DNA from: Chryseobacterium sp.
GTDB taxonomy: Bacteria > Bacteroidota > Bacteroidia > Flavobacteriales > Weeksellaceae
Assembly: GCF_029240215.1 (NCBI RefSeq)
Contig: NZ_JARBTK010000001.1
Span: forward strand, 620,001-684,000
Direction: 5' to 3'
Length of the DNA: 64,000 nt
The position numbers and the translations under genes were made by a program. This document shows positions 34,611 to 43,939 of the stretch, in pieces (the stretch's first letter is position 1; every line of letters begins with the position of its first letter). Below the pieces are notes generated by a model. The model saw nothing but the letters and a program-made list of their open reading frames with translations, had not been told where the DNA came from and made no database searches.

Positions 34611-37229
34611 CTATTTTTTAACGATTATTTTTGAAGTAATGTCAATTCCTACACCTTGTAATTTTACTACATAAACTCCGTTCTCAAAGTCTTTTGTGGA
34701 AACCAGAATTCTTGAATCCGGTGAAGATCTGTTTTCTGACAACACCAATTTTCCGGACATATCATAAACCTGAACATGAACTTTTCCTATGGTATAATCT
34801 TTTAAATAAATGAAAAATTCATCTTTAGCAGGATTAGGATAAATTGCGATCTGACTTCTATCAACAGGAATGTTTGAATTTCCTTCAGTACAATCTCTGG
34901 GTATTGAAAAATCTTCAACCTGATCACTGATATTCATTTTGTTACCCGCAGAAGCATTTAAACCTAAACCTCTTTTCGCAAAAGTCTTCCAGATCATACA
35001 TCGGTTTTCGCCTTTAGTTGTCAACATTTCTGCGGATAAAATTGCATTACGACCGTCTATAAAAGTAGGATTACAAGCCTGTAATTTCAAAGCGTCAGTT
35101 ACGAGTTGCAGTACTCGTGAGCTTCCACTGTTCATATTAGCAGTCACATCAGATGAATATCCATATTTTGCAGCATATTGCCAATGTAAATCCCACAGCA
35201 TTGTTGCCCAGACAAATCCTATCTTGTGTACATCAGGAACAATTTCAGAATCTTCTTCGATTTCCATTCCGTTAGTTTTGCCGTACGTATAATCGTTTAT
35301 AGAAAAATCGGGAGAATATTTTACAGGTCTTAAACCAGCACCATTTGTTGACTGTCCGCTTGCATAGGTTCCTACACTTCTCGGAATATTTGCATTATCA
35401 TCAGGGCTATTGGTAAGCATTAATGCAAAAAAATCTGACCAGCCTTCACCCATCTGTTCTTTACTTTGAGATTTTAAAAGGCAGGTGTATCCGTTTCCGG
35501 TGAGTCTGTTTGATATTCCATGACCGTATTCGTGTGTGATGATTCCGTTGTCAAAACTTCCGTCAGGAGTAACTGCGGTTGCAGGGTCACTTTTTAAAGT
35601 TACATTGACTGTGGCTCCATTATTCAATTGAGTTTTGATATATTCACCTTCACTATTGGTAATCAGAACTGAAGGAATAGTGATTGTAGGATCAGTTCCC
35701 CCCATAGAAGACGGAAAATTTACAGCAGCAGCATTATTATAGATAATTGCAGCAATTGCTCCTGCATTTTGTGCATTTTTCACTTTCAGAGCAAATGTAC
35801 ATTGCGAACTTCCCCCTCTTTCGATAAGGCCTATTTTTCCTGATAAAGATCCCGATGGTAATGCAGTACAACCATCAATTACAGTTGCTAATACGATATC
35901 ACCTGTCACCCCAATCCCATTGAGCGGTGGTCCAAACTGAGCTGGATTGGCTTGTGGAACACGAGAAATAGCCGATAACGGAGAATTATAAAAGAAAAAT
36001 CTGTTGACTGTAAACCAAAGATACATTTGCATCAATGGTTTATTTCCGTCAGAAGGTGTTGTGAAATTGGCATTATTTAATTCTCCTGAATCCTGAGCTT
36101 CAGCAATTACATAATCATTTCCTACACCACCTTTTCCAAAATTATTCTGCTGGAAATTTCTTGCCGATTCTGTAAATCCGAATTGATAAAAAATGTCGTG
36201 CACTCTATTATTGATATAAAATAAATTGGTGATAGCAGCATTTCGGTTGAACGCAGAAGTAGCGTTGACTGAAAAAGGAAAATTAAAATTCCTATTTGCA
36301 CCGCCATCCGGAGAAAATCCCGGTTGGTTTGAGTTTGATGTATCTGCATAAGCAAAAACATTATTTCCTCTTGTAATTGTGTAATGATTTGCACCATCAG
36401 AATGCCATCCTTCCGGAGATGAAGTCAATACCCAAGGATTGGTAAGAATCGTTCTGTTTCCAAAAGTCGGAGCTTCAATTGGCAGAGGAAATACATTATA
36501 GGATGCATTATCCGGCAAAAGTAAATTGGATGTGTTGTATGATTTATTTGAAGATTCAGTAAAATATTCATTTGAATAATCATGACCATAGGCTTCTGGG
36601 TGAAAGCTACATGACAAATTTAGATGATCCTTATTTAAAATTTCTCCTGTATTTGCATCGACTAAAATATTCCATGAATTTTTAGATTGCGGTTCGTGAA
36701 GGAAAAATTGGTAGGCAAGTTTGAAATTTGAATTTACCTCAACAAAAACTAATTTTTGTTTTGCGAATTTTTTATGATTGGGTTCCGGAGAAGAATTTTC
36801 AAGGATAGTATAGCTTTCTATAACATTATTACGTAAAACGGCAGCAATTTTTTCAAGTGCATTTTCTTTACTTAATAGAGCAATATTTGATGTGGAATTA
36901 TCATAATTTTTTACAAAAGAATCTGAAAAATAAACAATTTTATCATCTTTAATAAGAGCAGTCCCTACTGCATTATAAACAGGATAACCTTTAAATTTTT
37001 GCTGAATTTTAATAACCTCTGCTCCCAATGACTTTGATGAATCTATATTATCTATATCAAAATTCATTAAATCTGCTTTTTTAAAATCCTGAATCTGTCT
37101 TGTTTGGAAATAATTCGTTATCAGCCTTTTCTGTTGCTGAGAAAACATGAAATAAGGAAGTAAAATAAAAAGTACCAATGCAATTTCAACACTTTTTATT
37201 TTAATTTTATTAATAATATGGTGGTTCAT
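34611..37229 (-). CDS. Secreted M36 (fungalysin) metalloprotease with PA insert and T9SS sorting domain
   Basis: An 872-residue protein. Order: export signal (to about residue 32), FTP-type propeptide, fungalysin N-terminal part (NLFYINNRVHDIFYQFGFTE), a protease-associated insert (GKIGLIERGGSSQCTFALKV, with AGAIAAIIYNN), then the zinc site HEYGHGISNRLTG near residue 565 with the downstream EGWSDFFAL Glu, and finally a T9SS type A sorting domain (IAIYPNPAKDEFFIYL to KIIVKK). It should degrade extracellular protein. The start at 37229 is chosen; an ATG 99 bases upstream adds a charged stretch ahead of the signal. Confidence 0.9.
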   Translation of the reverse strand: MNHHIINKIKIKSVEIALVLFILLPYFMFSQQQKRLITNYFQTRQIQDFKKADLMNFDIDNIDSSKSLGAEVIKIQQKFKGYPVYNAVGTALIKDDKIVYFSDSFVKNYDNSTSNIALLSKENALEKIAAVLRNNVIESYTILENSSPEPNHKKFAKQKLVFVEVNSNFKLAYQFFLHEPQSKNSWNILVDANTGEILNKDHLNLSCSFHPEAYGHDYSNEYFTESSNKSYNTSNLLLPDNASYNVFPLPIEAPTFGNRTILTNPWVLTSSPEGWHSDGANHYTITRGNNVFAYADTSNSNQPGFSPDGGANRNFNFPFSVNATSAFNRNAAITNLFYINNRVHDIFYQFGFTESARNFQQNNFGKGGVGNDYVIAEAQDSGELNNANFTTPSDGNKPLMQMYLWFTVNRFFFYNSPLSAISRVPQANPAQFGPPLNGIGVTGDIVLATVIDGCTALPSGSLSGKIGLIERGGSSQCTFALKVKNAQNAGAIAAIIYNNAAAVNFPSSMGGTDPTITIPSVLITNSEGEYIKTQLNNGATVNVTLKSDPATAVTPDGSFDNGIITHEYGHGISNRLTGNGYTCLLKSQSKEQMGEGWSDFFALMLTNSPDDNANIPRSVGTYASGQSTNGAGLRPVKYSPDFSINDYTYGKTNGMEIEEDSEIVPDVHKIGFVWATMLWDLHWQYAAKYGYSSDVTANMNSGSSRVLQLVTDALKLQACNPTFIDGRNAILSAEMLTTKGENRCMIWKTFAKRGLGLNASAGNKMNISDQVEDFSIPRDCTEGNSNIPVDRSQIAIYPNPAKDEFFIYLKDYTIGKVHVQVYDMSGKLVLSENRSSPDSRILVSTKDFENGVYVVKLQGVGIDITSKIIVKK

Positions 37230-37371
37230 GACTTTAGTTATTAATGCTTTATAAAAATATGAACATTTTACGAAATCACGTCTAAAATTTTGTAGAAAGC
37301 AATAAGATTTATTGATGATAACTTTCAATAATGTAATAATAATATTTTATATACGATTACTCAACAAAAAA

Positions 37372-37393
37372 AAGCCACTCCTAAGAGTGGCTT
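37372..37393 (-). terminator. Terminator of rpsA
   Basis: AAGCCACTC pairs with GAGTGGCTT around a CTAA loop, followed on the minus strand by a run of eight T. Confidence 0.85.
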
Positions 37394-37417
37394 CATATTC
37401 TAAAAAACGATCAGAGA

Positions 37418-39214
37418 TTATTTACCTCCTTCCATTTTCTTTTTAAGTTCTGCTAAAACATCGATATCACCAAGAGTTGATCTTTCTTCGTTGTTTGAAG
37501 ATGATGATGATGTATTAGATCTGTTATTAGATTCTTTTACATTTTTCTTCTCTTCGTCTCTGAAGATACCTGTGTGAGATACCACTACTCTTTTGAATTC
37601 TTTGTTGAATTCGATTACTTTGAATTGAGCATCTTCACCTTTTTTGATTTTAGATCCGTCTTCTTTCTCTAATAATCTTGAAGGGCAGAAAGCTTCTACT
37701 TCAGCATCTTCGAATTGTACAGAAGCACCTTTATCGTGTACTTCTACAGCTTTACCAGCGTGTACAGTTCCTTCAGCATATTTAGTTTCAAATTTATCCC
37801 AAGGGTTTTCTGTCAATTGCTTGTGACCTAGAGATAATCTTCTAGCCTGGATGTCTAGTTCTAGAACTACAACATTCAATTTATCACCTACTGCACAGAA
37901 TTCTGATGGATGCTTGATTTTCTTAGTCCAAGAAAGGTCTGAGATATAGATCAATCCGTCGATACCTTCTTCCAATTCTACGAATACACCGAAGTTTGTA
38001 AAGTTTCTTACAGTTCCAACGTGCTCAGAACCTACCGGATATTTAGCTTCGATATTTTCCCAAGGATCTTTAGATAATTGTTTCATCCCTAAAGAGATTT
38101 TTCTGTCTTCTCTGTCAAGAGTAAGTACTTCAGCTTCCACTTCGTCACCTACTTTTACGAAATCTCCTGCGCTTCTCAAATGAGTAGACCAAGACATTTC
38201 AGAAACGTGAATTAATCCTTCTACACCTGGAGCGATCTCAACGAATGCACCATAGTCAGCAAGAACTACTACTTTTCCTTTTACTTTATCACCAACTTTC
38301 ATGTCAGCAGAAAGAGCATCCCAAGGATGAGCTTCTAATTGCTTCATACCCAATTGGATTCTTGTTTTCTCGTCATCAAAGTCAAGGATAACCACTTTCA
38401 CAGTTTGTCCGTCTTCCAAGATTTCAGATGGATGGTTCACTCTAGACCAAGAAAGGTCTGTAATGTGGATCAATCCGTCTACACCACCAAGATCTACGAA
38501 TACACCGTAAGAAGTAATATTCTTAACAGTACCTTCAAGAACCTGACCTTTTTCAAGCTGTGCGATGATTTCTTTTTTCTGACCTTCGATATCTGCTTCG
38601 ATCAATGCTTTGTGAGATACCACTACGTTTTTGAACTCAGGGTTGATTTTCACAACTTTGAACTCCATAGTTTTACCTACGAACTGATCGTAATCTTTAA
38701 TTGGCTTAACGTCGATTTGAGAACCTGGTAAGAATGCTTCGATACCGTGTACGTCAACGATCATCCCTCCTTTAGTTCTAGATTTTACAAAACCGTTTAC
38801 GATTTCTCCAGTTTCGTGAAGTTCGTTTACTCTATCCCAAGCTTTAAGCGTTCTAGCTTTTCTGTGAGATAATTGTAACTGTCCTGTTTTGTCTTCTCTT
38901 CTGTCTACCATTACTTCAACATCATCACCTACTTTAAGGCCTGGGTTGTAACGGAATTCGTTAAGAGAAATAACACCTTCAGATTTGAAATCGATGTCTA
39001 CGATAGCTTCTTTGTCAGTCAATCTTACAACTTTACCAGTGATAACGTCGTTATCATTTAAGCTGCTAAGAGATCCGTTATAGATTTCTTCTAGATCGCT
39101 TTTTTCTTTTCTAGCATCTGCATCAAGACCAGATTCGAAAGAATCCCAGTCAAATTGTTCTGGTGCTACGTTTTGGTTAAGAATAACCTCTGCTGAATTT
39201 GTCTCTTTTGACAT
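37418..39214 (-). CDS. rpsA: 30S ribosomal protein S1
   Basis: A 598-residue protein of repeated S1 RNA-binding domains. After an acidic N-terminal region, S1 units begin near residues 58 (GKVVRLTDKEAIVDIDFKSE), 138, 225 (GTVKNITSYGVFVDLGGVDG), 312 (GKVVVLADYGAFVEIAPGVE), 399 (GTVRNFTNFGVFVELEEGID) and 485. The C-terminus is a Ser/Asn-rich linker plus ELKKKMEGGK. This long form is typical of Bacteroidota. S1 helps load mRNA on the ribosome, though in this phylum Shine-Dalgarno use is weak. It has a promoter, a leader of about 115 bases and a terminator. Confidence 0.95.
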   Translation of the reverse strand: MSKETNSAEVILNQNVAPEQFDWDSFESGLDADARKEKSDLEEIYNGSLSSLNDNDVITGKVVRLTDKEAIVDIDFKSEGVISLNEFRYNPGLKVGDDVEVMVDRREDKTGQLQLSHRKARTLKAWDRVNELHETGEIVNGFVKSRTKGGMIVDVHGIEAFLPGSQIDVKPIKDYDQFVGKTMEFKVVKINPEFKNVVVSHKALIEADIEGQKKEIIAQLEKGQVLEGTVKNITSYGVFVDLGGVDGLIHITDLSWSRVNHPSEILEDGQTVKVVILDFDDEKTRIQLGMKQLEAHPWDALSADMKVGDKVKGKVVVLADYGAFVEIAPGVEGLIHVSEMSWSTHLRSAGDFVKVGDEVEAEVLTLDREDRKISLGMKQLSKDPWENIEAKYPVGSEHVGTVRNFTNFGVFVELEEGIDGLIYISDLSWTKKIKHPSEFCAVGDKLNVVVLELDIQARRLSLGHKQLTENPWDKFETKYAEGTVHAGKAVEVHDKGASVQFEDAEVEAFCPSRLLEKEDGSKIKKGEDAQFKVIEFNKEFKRVVVSHTGIFRDEEKKNVKESNNRSNTSSSSSNNEERSTLGDIDVLAELKKKMEGGK

Positions 39215-39337
39215 TTTCTAATAAAATTTGTATTCCTATTCTTACAGACTTTGGCTTTGCTGTGAATCCTGAAAAATATGGAAGTCGTTAATTGTTAATG
39301 TTTTACTTCGCCGAAAGTACGTTCACAAAAGTGAGTG

Positions 39338-39368
39338 CAAAATTACGAAAAAATTTAATTATGACAAT
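39338..39368 (-). promoter_or_regulatory. rpsA promoter
   Basis: On the minus strand TAATTTTG (39338-39345) is a full -7 box and ATTG (39365-39368) a -33 box with 19 bases between. The predicted leader runs about 115 bases to the ATG at 39214. The rest of the 301-base gap up to rluF (39516) shows no gene; it contains only AT-rich sequence. Confidence 0.6.
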
Positions 39369-39515
39369 ACTTTTTTATATTATTGTTTTATATTTTAAGC
39401 TTCTATTTATCAGATATTTATAATTCAGCTTAATTACACTCTCAAAGCATTGATACCTACAAGAGAATTAGCATCTAATAATATTTGTAAAGTTTTGTAC
39501 GTACTTATAAATAGA

Positions 39516-40238
39516 TTATTCAAAGGTTTTTGACGAGCCATCCAGTAGAATATTAAGTTCAGAAAGTTCCTCATCTGTCAAATCTCTCCATTTCCCTAAA
39601 GGAAGATCAAGTTTGATATTCATGATTCTGATACGCTTCAGTTTTTTCACTTCATAACCAAGAAATTCGCACATTCTTCTGATCTGTCTGTTCAAACCTT
39701 GTGTCAAAACAATACGGAAAGTCATATCATCAATTCTCTCCACCTCGCATTTTTTGGTAACGGTATCCAAAATAGGAACGCCGTTTCGCATTTTTTCGAG
39801 GAATTTTGTATTGAGCGGTTTATCAACTCTTACCAGATATTCTTTTTCGTGATTGTTTTTTCCTCTAAGAATTTTATTGACGATGTCACCGTCGTTCGTC
39901 AATAATATCAAACCCTCACTAGGTTTATCTAATCTTCCGATGGGAAAAATTCTTTTTGGATGGTTAATATATTCAATGATATTATCAATCTCACGCTTTG
40001 TATCTGTAGTACAAACAATCCCAACGGGCTTGTTGAAAGCAATATAAATAGGTTTATCTTCAGATTCACGAATGGGTTTTCCGTCAACTTCCACCACGTC
40101 ATCATCAGATATTTTCGTTCCCATTTCGGGTACTTTACCATTGATCGTTATTCTTCCTTCTTCCAAAAGTTTGTCTGCAGCTCTTCTTGAGCAGAAACCA
40201 ACTTCCGATAGATATTTGTTGATACGTGTTTTTTCCAT
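39516..40238 (-). CDS. rluF: 23S rRNA pseudouridine synthase RluF
   Basis: A 240-residue enzyme with an N-terminal S4 RNA-binding domain ([20 protein letters not shown]) and a RsuA-family catalytic domain with [19 protein letters not shown] holding the catalytic Asp. [28 protein letters not shown] and [20 protein letters not shown] follow E. coli RluF closely, more so than RluB or RluE. RluF makes pseudouridine in 23S rRNA (position 2604 in E. coli). Its ATG overlaps the TAA of the barrel gene ahead by one base (TAATG), so translation is probably coupled. Confidence 0.88.
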   Translation of the reverse strand: MEKTRINKYLSEVGFCSRRAADKLLEEGRITINGKVPEMGTKISDDDVVEVDGKPIRESEDKPIYIAFNKPVGIVCTTDTKREIDNIIEYINHPKRIFPIGRLDKPSEGLILLTNDGDIVNKILRGKNNHEKEYLVRVDKPLNTKFLEKMRNGVPILDTVTKKCEVERIDDMTFRIVLTQGLNRQIRRMCEFLGYEVKKLKRIRIMNIKLDLPLGKWRDLTDEELSELNILLDGSSKTFE

Positions 40239-40831
40239 TAGTCTATTCCTTCTACTGTGTAATTTTTATTACTGAAAATCGTGATTCCATAGCTTATTCC
40301 TATAAATACAGCACCTGTATTTCCAAGCTGGGCTCCTTCCAAAAATAAACCTCCCTCCTGGCTAAGTCTTTTTGAATAAGAAACCTGAATACCTGCTTTT
40401 AAGCTCCAGAAGTCAGCATTTGAAACAACCGACTTATTAAATTGTCTACCATAGGTAAGATCAATAAAAAAAGCTTCGTCTCCCGGATTAAAAATAACTT
40501 TTGGCTGAATCATCCAGTACATTAAATGAAAATTGGGATCTATGTAACTATATTTTAATCCGGTACCGATTGCAAAGTTAGGAAGAAATTGATAACCGCC
40601 GATTGCCGAAATTCCGTACATATATTTGTTAGGAAGATAAGGCGCAATATTTTGTTGATAGTCGTAAGAATCTTTGTTCTGATTGTCTTTAATACTATTA
40701 CCTAAATTATATCCTACGTTCAATGAAGGATTAAAATAGAAATTCATTTTCGGTTTTTTCGATTGACCTACCTGCGAAAATGATTGTAATGAAATCAATA
40801 AAAATGATATTAATAATAAATTTCTGATCAT
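40238..40831 (-). CDS. Predicted outer-membrane beta-barrel protein of unknown function
   Basis: A 197-residue protein with a signal peptide ([20 protein letters not shown]) and alternating polar/hydrophobic strands rich in Gly, Tyr and Asn ([51 protein letters not shown]), the look of a small outer-membrane barrel. I do not recognise a named family. It overlaps truB by 4 bases (ATGA) upstream and rluF by one base downstream, so it is made together with two RNA-modifying enzymes. Confidence 0.6.
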   Translation of the reverse strand: MIRNLLLISFLLISLQSFSQVGQSKKPKMNFYFNPSLNVGYNLGNSIKDNQNKDSYDYQQNIAPYLPNKYMYGISAIGGYQFLPNFAIGTGLKYSYIDPNFHLMYWMIQPKVIFNPGDEAFFIDLTYGRQFNKSVVSNADFWSLKAGIQVSYSKRLSQEGGLFLEGAQLGNTGAVFIGISYGITIFSNKNYTVEGID

Positions 40832-41526
40832 AAATTTTCAAATTTGTATTCGTTTTCTAAAAAATCTGTCGTTGCATGTTCTACGTTGTAGTCTCCGGTT
40901 TTTGTTCTTCTCAATTGTGTTAAATAAGCACCAACCCCTAATTCTTGACCAATATCGTGAGCCAGACTTCTAATGTAAGTTCCTTTCGAACAACCAACAG
41001 TAAAACTTACCAAAGGAAAATTGATTTTTACATCTTTTATATAAGTAATTGTAGTTTTTCTGGATTTCATTTCTATCTCCTGCCCTGCTCTAGCCATATC
41101 ATAAGCTCTTTTACCATCTATTTTGATGGCAGAGAAAATCGGTGGCGTCTGTTCGATTTCACCTAAAAATTTTTCTAAAGCTTCTTTTACGTTTGTTTCT
41201 GTGATATGCGAAATATCCTGTTGAAGAATTTCAGGTTTTTCGGTATCATAAGATTCTGTCTGTGCTCCGACTTTTATCTCCGTCCAATATTCTTTGGGAG
41301 CGTCCTGTATTTCCGGAATTTTTTTTGTGAATTTTCCGGTACAGACAATCAAAAGACCAGTCGCTCTCGGATCTAAAGTTCCTGCATGACCGATTTTAAA
41401 TTTTTTCGGAAGGCCAAACTCACTTTTGAGTTTGTATTTCATTTTATTGACCGCCTGAAAGGAAGTCCAGTCCAGAGGTTTATCTAAAAGAAAGATGTGT
41501 CCTTCGAGAAGTTGTTCTGCTGTCAT
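40828..41526 (-). CDS. truB: tRNA pseudouridine(55) synthase TruB
   Basis: A 232-residue enzyme with the TruB signature KIGHAGTLDPRATGLL, in which Asp is catalytic, LDKPLDWTSFQAVNKMK at the N-terminus, and CSKGTYIRSLAHDIGQELG near residue 180. It makes pseudouridine 55 in the T loop of tRNAs. It lacks the C-terminal PUA domain of longer forms. Its stop overlaps the next start by 4 bases; uppP lies upstream on the same strand, 212 bases away with a REP-like element between. Confidence 0.93.
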   Translation of the reverse strand: MTAEQLLEGHIFLLDKPLDWTSFQAVNKMKYKLKSEFGLPKKFKIGHAGTLDPRATGLLIVCTGKFTKKIPEIQDAPKEYWTEIKVGAQTESYDTEKPEILQQDISHITETNVKEALEKFLGEIEQTPPIFSAIKIDGKRAYDMARAGQEIEMKSRKTTITYIKDVKINFPLVSFTVGCSKGTYIRSLAHDIGQELGVGAYLTQLRRTKTGDYNVEHATTDFLENEYKFENL

Positions 41527-41608
41527 TTTGAGTTGCTTGAGTTAAAAGTTATCAGTTGATTAGTTATTTATTAAATTAATTCTATGCCTTTACGCGTTGA
41601 ATCTCTCG

Positions 41609-41673
41609 CAGCCCGACTTGAACGGAGCTCTTTTTGCTGGAGCGAAGCGCAGGCAAAAAAGCGGGAGTGGAAG
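41609..41673. repeat. REP-like intergenic element, copy 3
   Basis: GCAGCCCGACTTGAACGGAG precedes TTTTTGC, which pairs with GCAAAAA (41631-41637 with 41653-41659), and the loop is a GC-rich AGCGAAGCGC segment. It resembles the elements at 20991 and 31498. It lies between uppP and truB. Confidence 0.55.
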
Positions 41674-41738
41674 GCATAAATGAGAAAAAGCAAAGCTTTA
41701 TCGAAGTTTACGAACGAAGTTCTTAGCTGCCCTAAAAG

Positions 41739-42557
41739 TTATTTAAACCAATAAAAATAAACCAACAAAGCAATTCCGACAATAATTCTGTACCATCCCC
41801 AAGGTTTGAAACCATATTTATTCAGAACACCGATGAATGCTTTGATTGCGATAAGTGCTGTGATAAATGCTACAATATTCCCAACGATAAATATCATGAT
41901 GTGATCTTGAGATTCAAGAATCATCTCATATCCTTTCATTGGATTTGCAGTTTCTTTACCCCAGGTTTTTACAAAAACTGAATATACCGTTACTGCCAAC
42001 ATTGTAGGAACAGCGAGGAAGAAAGAAAATTCTGCCGCTGCTTTTCTTGTCAAACCCTGTGTCATTCCACCAATGATAGAAGCTGCACTTCTACTCGTTC
42101 CGGGCATCATTGCAAGACATTGCCAAAAACCGATGATTACTGCTTTTTTTATAGACAATTCTTTTTCGTCATGAATGACAGGATTTTTGAACCACTTATC
42201 CGCAAATAGCAGAACTACACCACCAATAACCAAAACTGACGAAATTGCAATCTGATTTCCTAAAACTGCCTCAATTTTGTCATCAAAAATATATCCTAAA
42301 ACCAAAGCCGGAATAACAGCAAAACCCAATTTGAAATAAAACTGAAGATTTTTCAGGTCAAAAAACTTTTTCCAATATGCTATTACAACGGATAAAATTG
42401 CCCCAAACTGTATGGAAACCTGAAACATTTTAAGAAACTCTGTTTCTTCCAAGCCCATCAAATTGGCTGCAAAACCCATATGAGCGGTTGACGAAATCGG
42501 TAAATATTCTGTAAGTCCTTCTACAATCGCAATGATAATTGCTTTGATTAAATCCAT
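41739..42557 (-). CDS. uppP: Undecaprenyl-diphosphate phosphatase
   Basis: A 272-residue inner-membrane enzyme of the UppP/BacA family with about eight helices. The two active-site motifs are EGLTEYLPISSTAHM near residue 14 and MPGTSRSAASIIGGMTQG near residue 155. It returns undecaprenyl diphosphate to the monophosphate carrier used for peptidoglycan and glycan export. It lies downstream of ftsX and a DUF3098 gene on the same strand, which ties it to cell-envelope growth and division. Confidence 0.93.
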   Translation of the reverse strand: MDLIKAIIIAIVEGLTEYLPISSTAHMGFAANLMGLEETEFLKMFQVSIQFGAILSVVIAYWKKFFDLKNLQFYFKLGFAVIPALVLGYIFDDKIEAVLGNQIAISSVLVIGGVVLLFADKWFKNPVIHDEKELSIKKAVIIGFWQCLAMMPGTSRSAASIIGGMTQGLTRKAAAEFSFFLAVPTMLAVTVYSVFVKTWGKETANPMKGYEMILESQDHIMIFIVGNIVAFITALIAIKAFIGVLNKYGFKPWGWYRIIVGIALLVYFYWFK

Positions 42558-42649
42558 TTTTCTTTATTAAAAATTAAAAGATTAAAAAGATTAAAAGATT
42601 CAAATTGCATTCAAATCTTTTAACTCTTTAATCTTTATGTCTAAAGTTT

Positions 42650-42946
42650 TTATTTTCTTTTCAGGATCGCATAAATTTCAATAACGAAACCAATTACAAT
42701 TAATAATGGTGCGATTCTTATTCTTCTGATTGAAAATATACCGTCGTTCCATGAATTCGGATCTAATTTTCCATCAACTGTATTCGCATCCGGCCCCATC
42801 ATCAAAAGGAAACCAACAACGATACAAGCCAGACCAATAAGCATCCATTTATAATTTTGCTGTCCGAAATAGAAAGCCTGTTTTTCTGAAACTTCTCTTT
42901 CCGTCCCAAAATCTGACGCGGAAAATTTATGTGTTTTTTTGCCCAT
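42650..42946 (-). CDS. DUF3098 family small membrane protein
   Basis: A 98-residue protein starting MGKKTHKFSASDFGTEREV, with two transmembrane helices (WMLIGLACIVVGFLLMMG and IAPLLIVIGFVIEIYAILKRK) joined by a polar loop with DPNSWNDGIFSIRRIR. DUF3098 is a Bacteroidota family without known function. It starts 4 bases after the ftsX stop and is followed by uppP, an arrangement I believe is common in the phylum. An ATG inside ftsX at 42976 is a less likely start. Confidence 0.75.
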   Translation of the reverse strand: MGKKTHKFSASDFGTEREVSEKQAFYFGQQNYKWMLIGLACIVVGFLLMMGPDANTVDGKLDPNSWNDGIFSIRRIRIAPLLIVIGFVIEIYAILKRK

Positions 42947-42950
42947 TTTT

Positions 42951-43847
42951 TTAAGAATAATATAAGTCGTCAACATTTGATCTCAAGAATCTCCACGTTG
43001 CAACGATTGTACTTAATATTGTGATGAAAATACCTACTCCGAAAATTAAAAGAACTAACCAGAAATACTGATTGGTATCTTGTACAAAAGGAGTTTTTAT
43101 CGTGGTTGTAAAGTAATACCAAAGTCCAGACAATGCCAATAGAGCTAGAATTGCACCTAACAAACCAAGAATCAAAGCTTCTTTGATGAATGGAGTTAAG
43201 ATAAATCTTCTTTTCGCACCTACAAGCTGCATGGTTTTAATGATAAATCTTTTTGAGAAAACTTTTAGTCTGATTGAATTGTTAATTAAAACAATTGCCA
43301 AAACTAAAAACAGAACGCAAAATGCCAAAATCCATTTTAGAATTTTATTTAATTTATCGTAAATCTTCTGAGAATCTGAATCGTTTTTCACATCTACAAT
43401 TCCGGGAACCGATTTGATCTGAGATAAAACTGCACCGATTTTGGTTGAGTCTGTATATTCAGGTTTTAAGGCAATTTCTACAGAAGCCGGGAAAATATCG
43501 TCTTCAAAAAGCGCTTCACTGTTGACACCTAAACTTTTTTTAGCCTCTGCTGAAGCCATTTTCTTAGAAATATATGTGGTACGCTTTACAGACTCCAATT
43601 TTTGAATTTGCTGAACTGCTTCCGCTTCCTGCTTTACAATTCTGGCAGAATCTTTCACATCATAATTTTCGTCAAAGTACGCATTTACAACAAGTTGCTC
43701 TTTCAGATAGTCAGAGTATTTCTGCGCATTGATCAAAATCAAACCCATTAATCCCAACAAAAATAACACAAGGGCAATACTTATTACAACAGTAATATTG
43801 CTAGACCGAAGCCTTTTCTTATTAAACTCTTCTACAGATTTCGCCAT
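42951..43847 (-). CDS. ftsX: Cell division protein FtsX
   Basis: A 298-residue ABC-type membrane protein with one N-terminal helix (about residues 18-38), an extracytoplasmic domain (SDYLKEQLVVNAYFDENYD to VKNDSDSQKIYDKL), and three C-terminal helices around the KTMQLVGAKRRFILTPFIKEA segment typical of FtsX. With FtsE it controls peptidoglycan hydrolases at the division site; ftsE is not nearby. First gene of a run with DUF3098 and uppP, divergent from rsmA. Confidence 0.9.
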   Translation of the reverse strand: MAKSVEEFNKKRLRSSNITVVISIALVLFLLGLMGLILINAQKYSDYLKEQLVVNAYFDENYDVKDSARIVKQEAEAVQQIQKLESVKRTTYISKKMASAEAKKSLGVNSEALFEDDIFPASVEIALKPEYTDSTKIGAVLSQIKSVPGIVDVKNDSDSQKIYDKLNKILKWILAFCVLFLVLAIVLINNSIRLKVFSKRFIIKTMQLVGAKRRFILTPFIKEALILGLLGAILALLALSGLWYYFTTTIKTPFVQDTNQYFWLVLLIFGVGIFITILSTIVATWRFLRSNVDDLYYS

Positions 43848-43939
43848 TAATATTAAAATTTTTGGCTAAAATAGAAAAATTCTACCGAAATTTGGAACGA
43901 ATAAGAGAAAATCATTGTTAACGAAATCATAAATAAACT

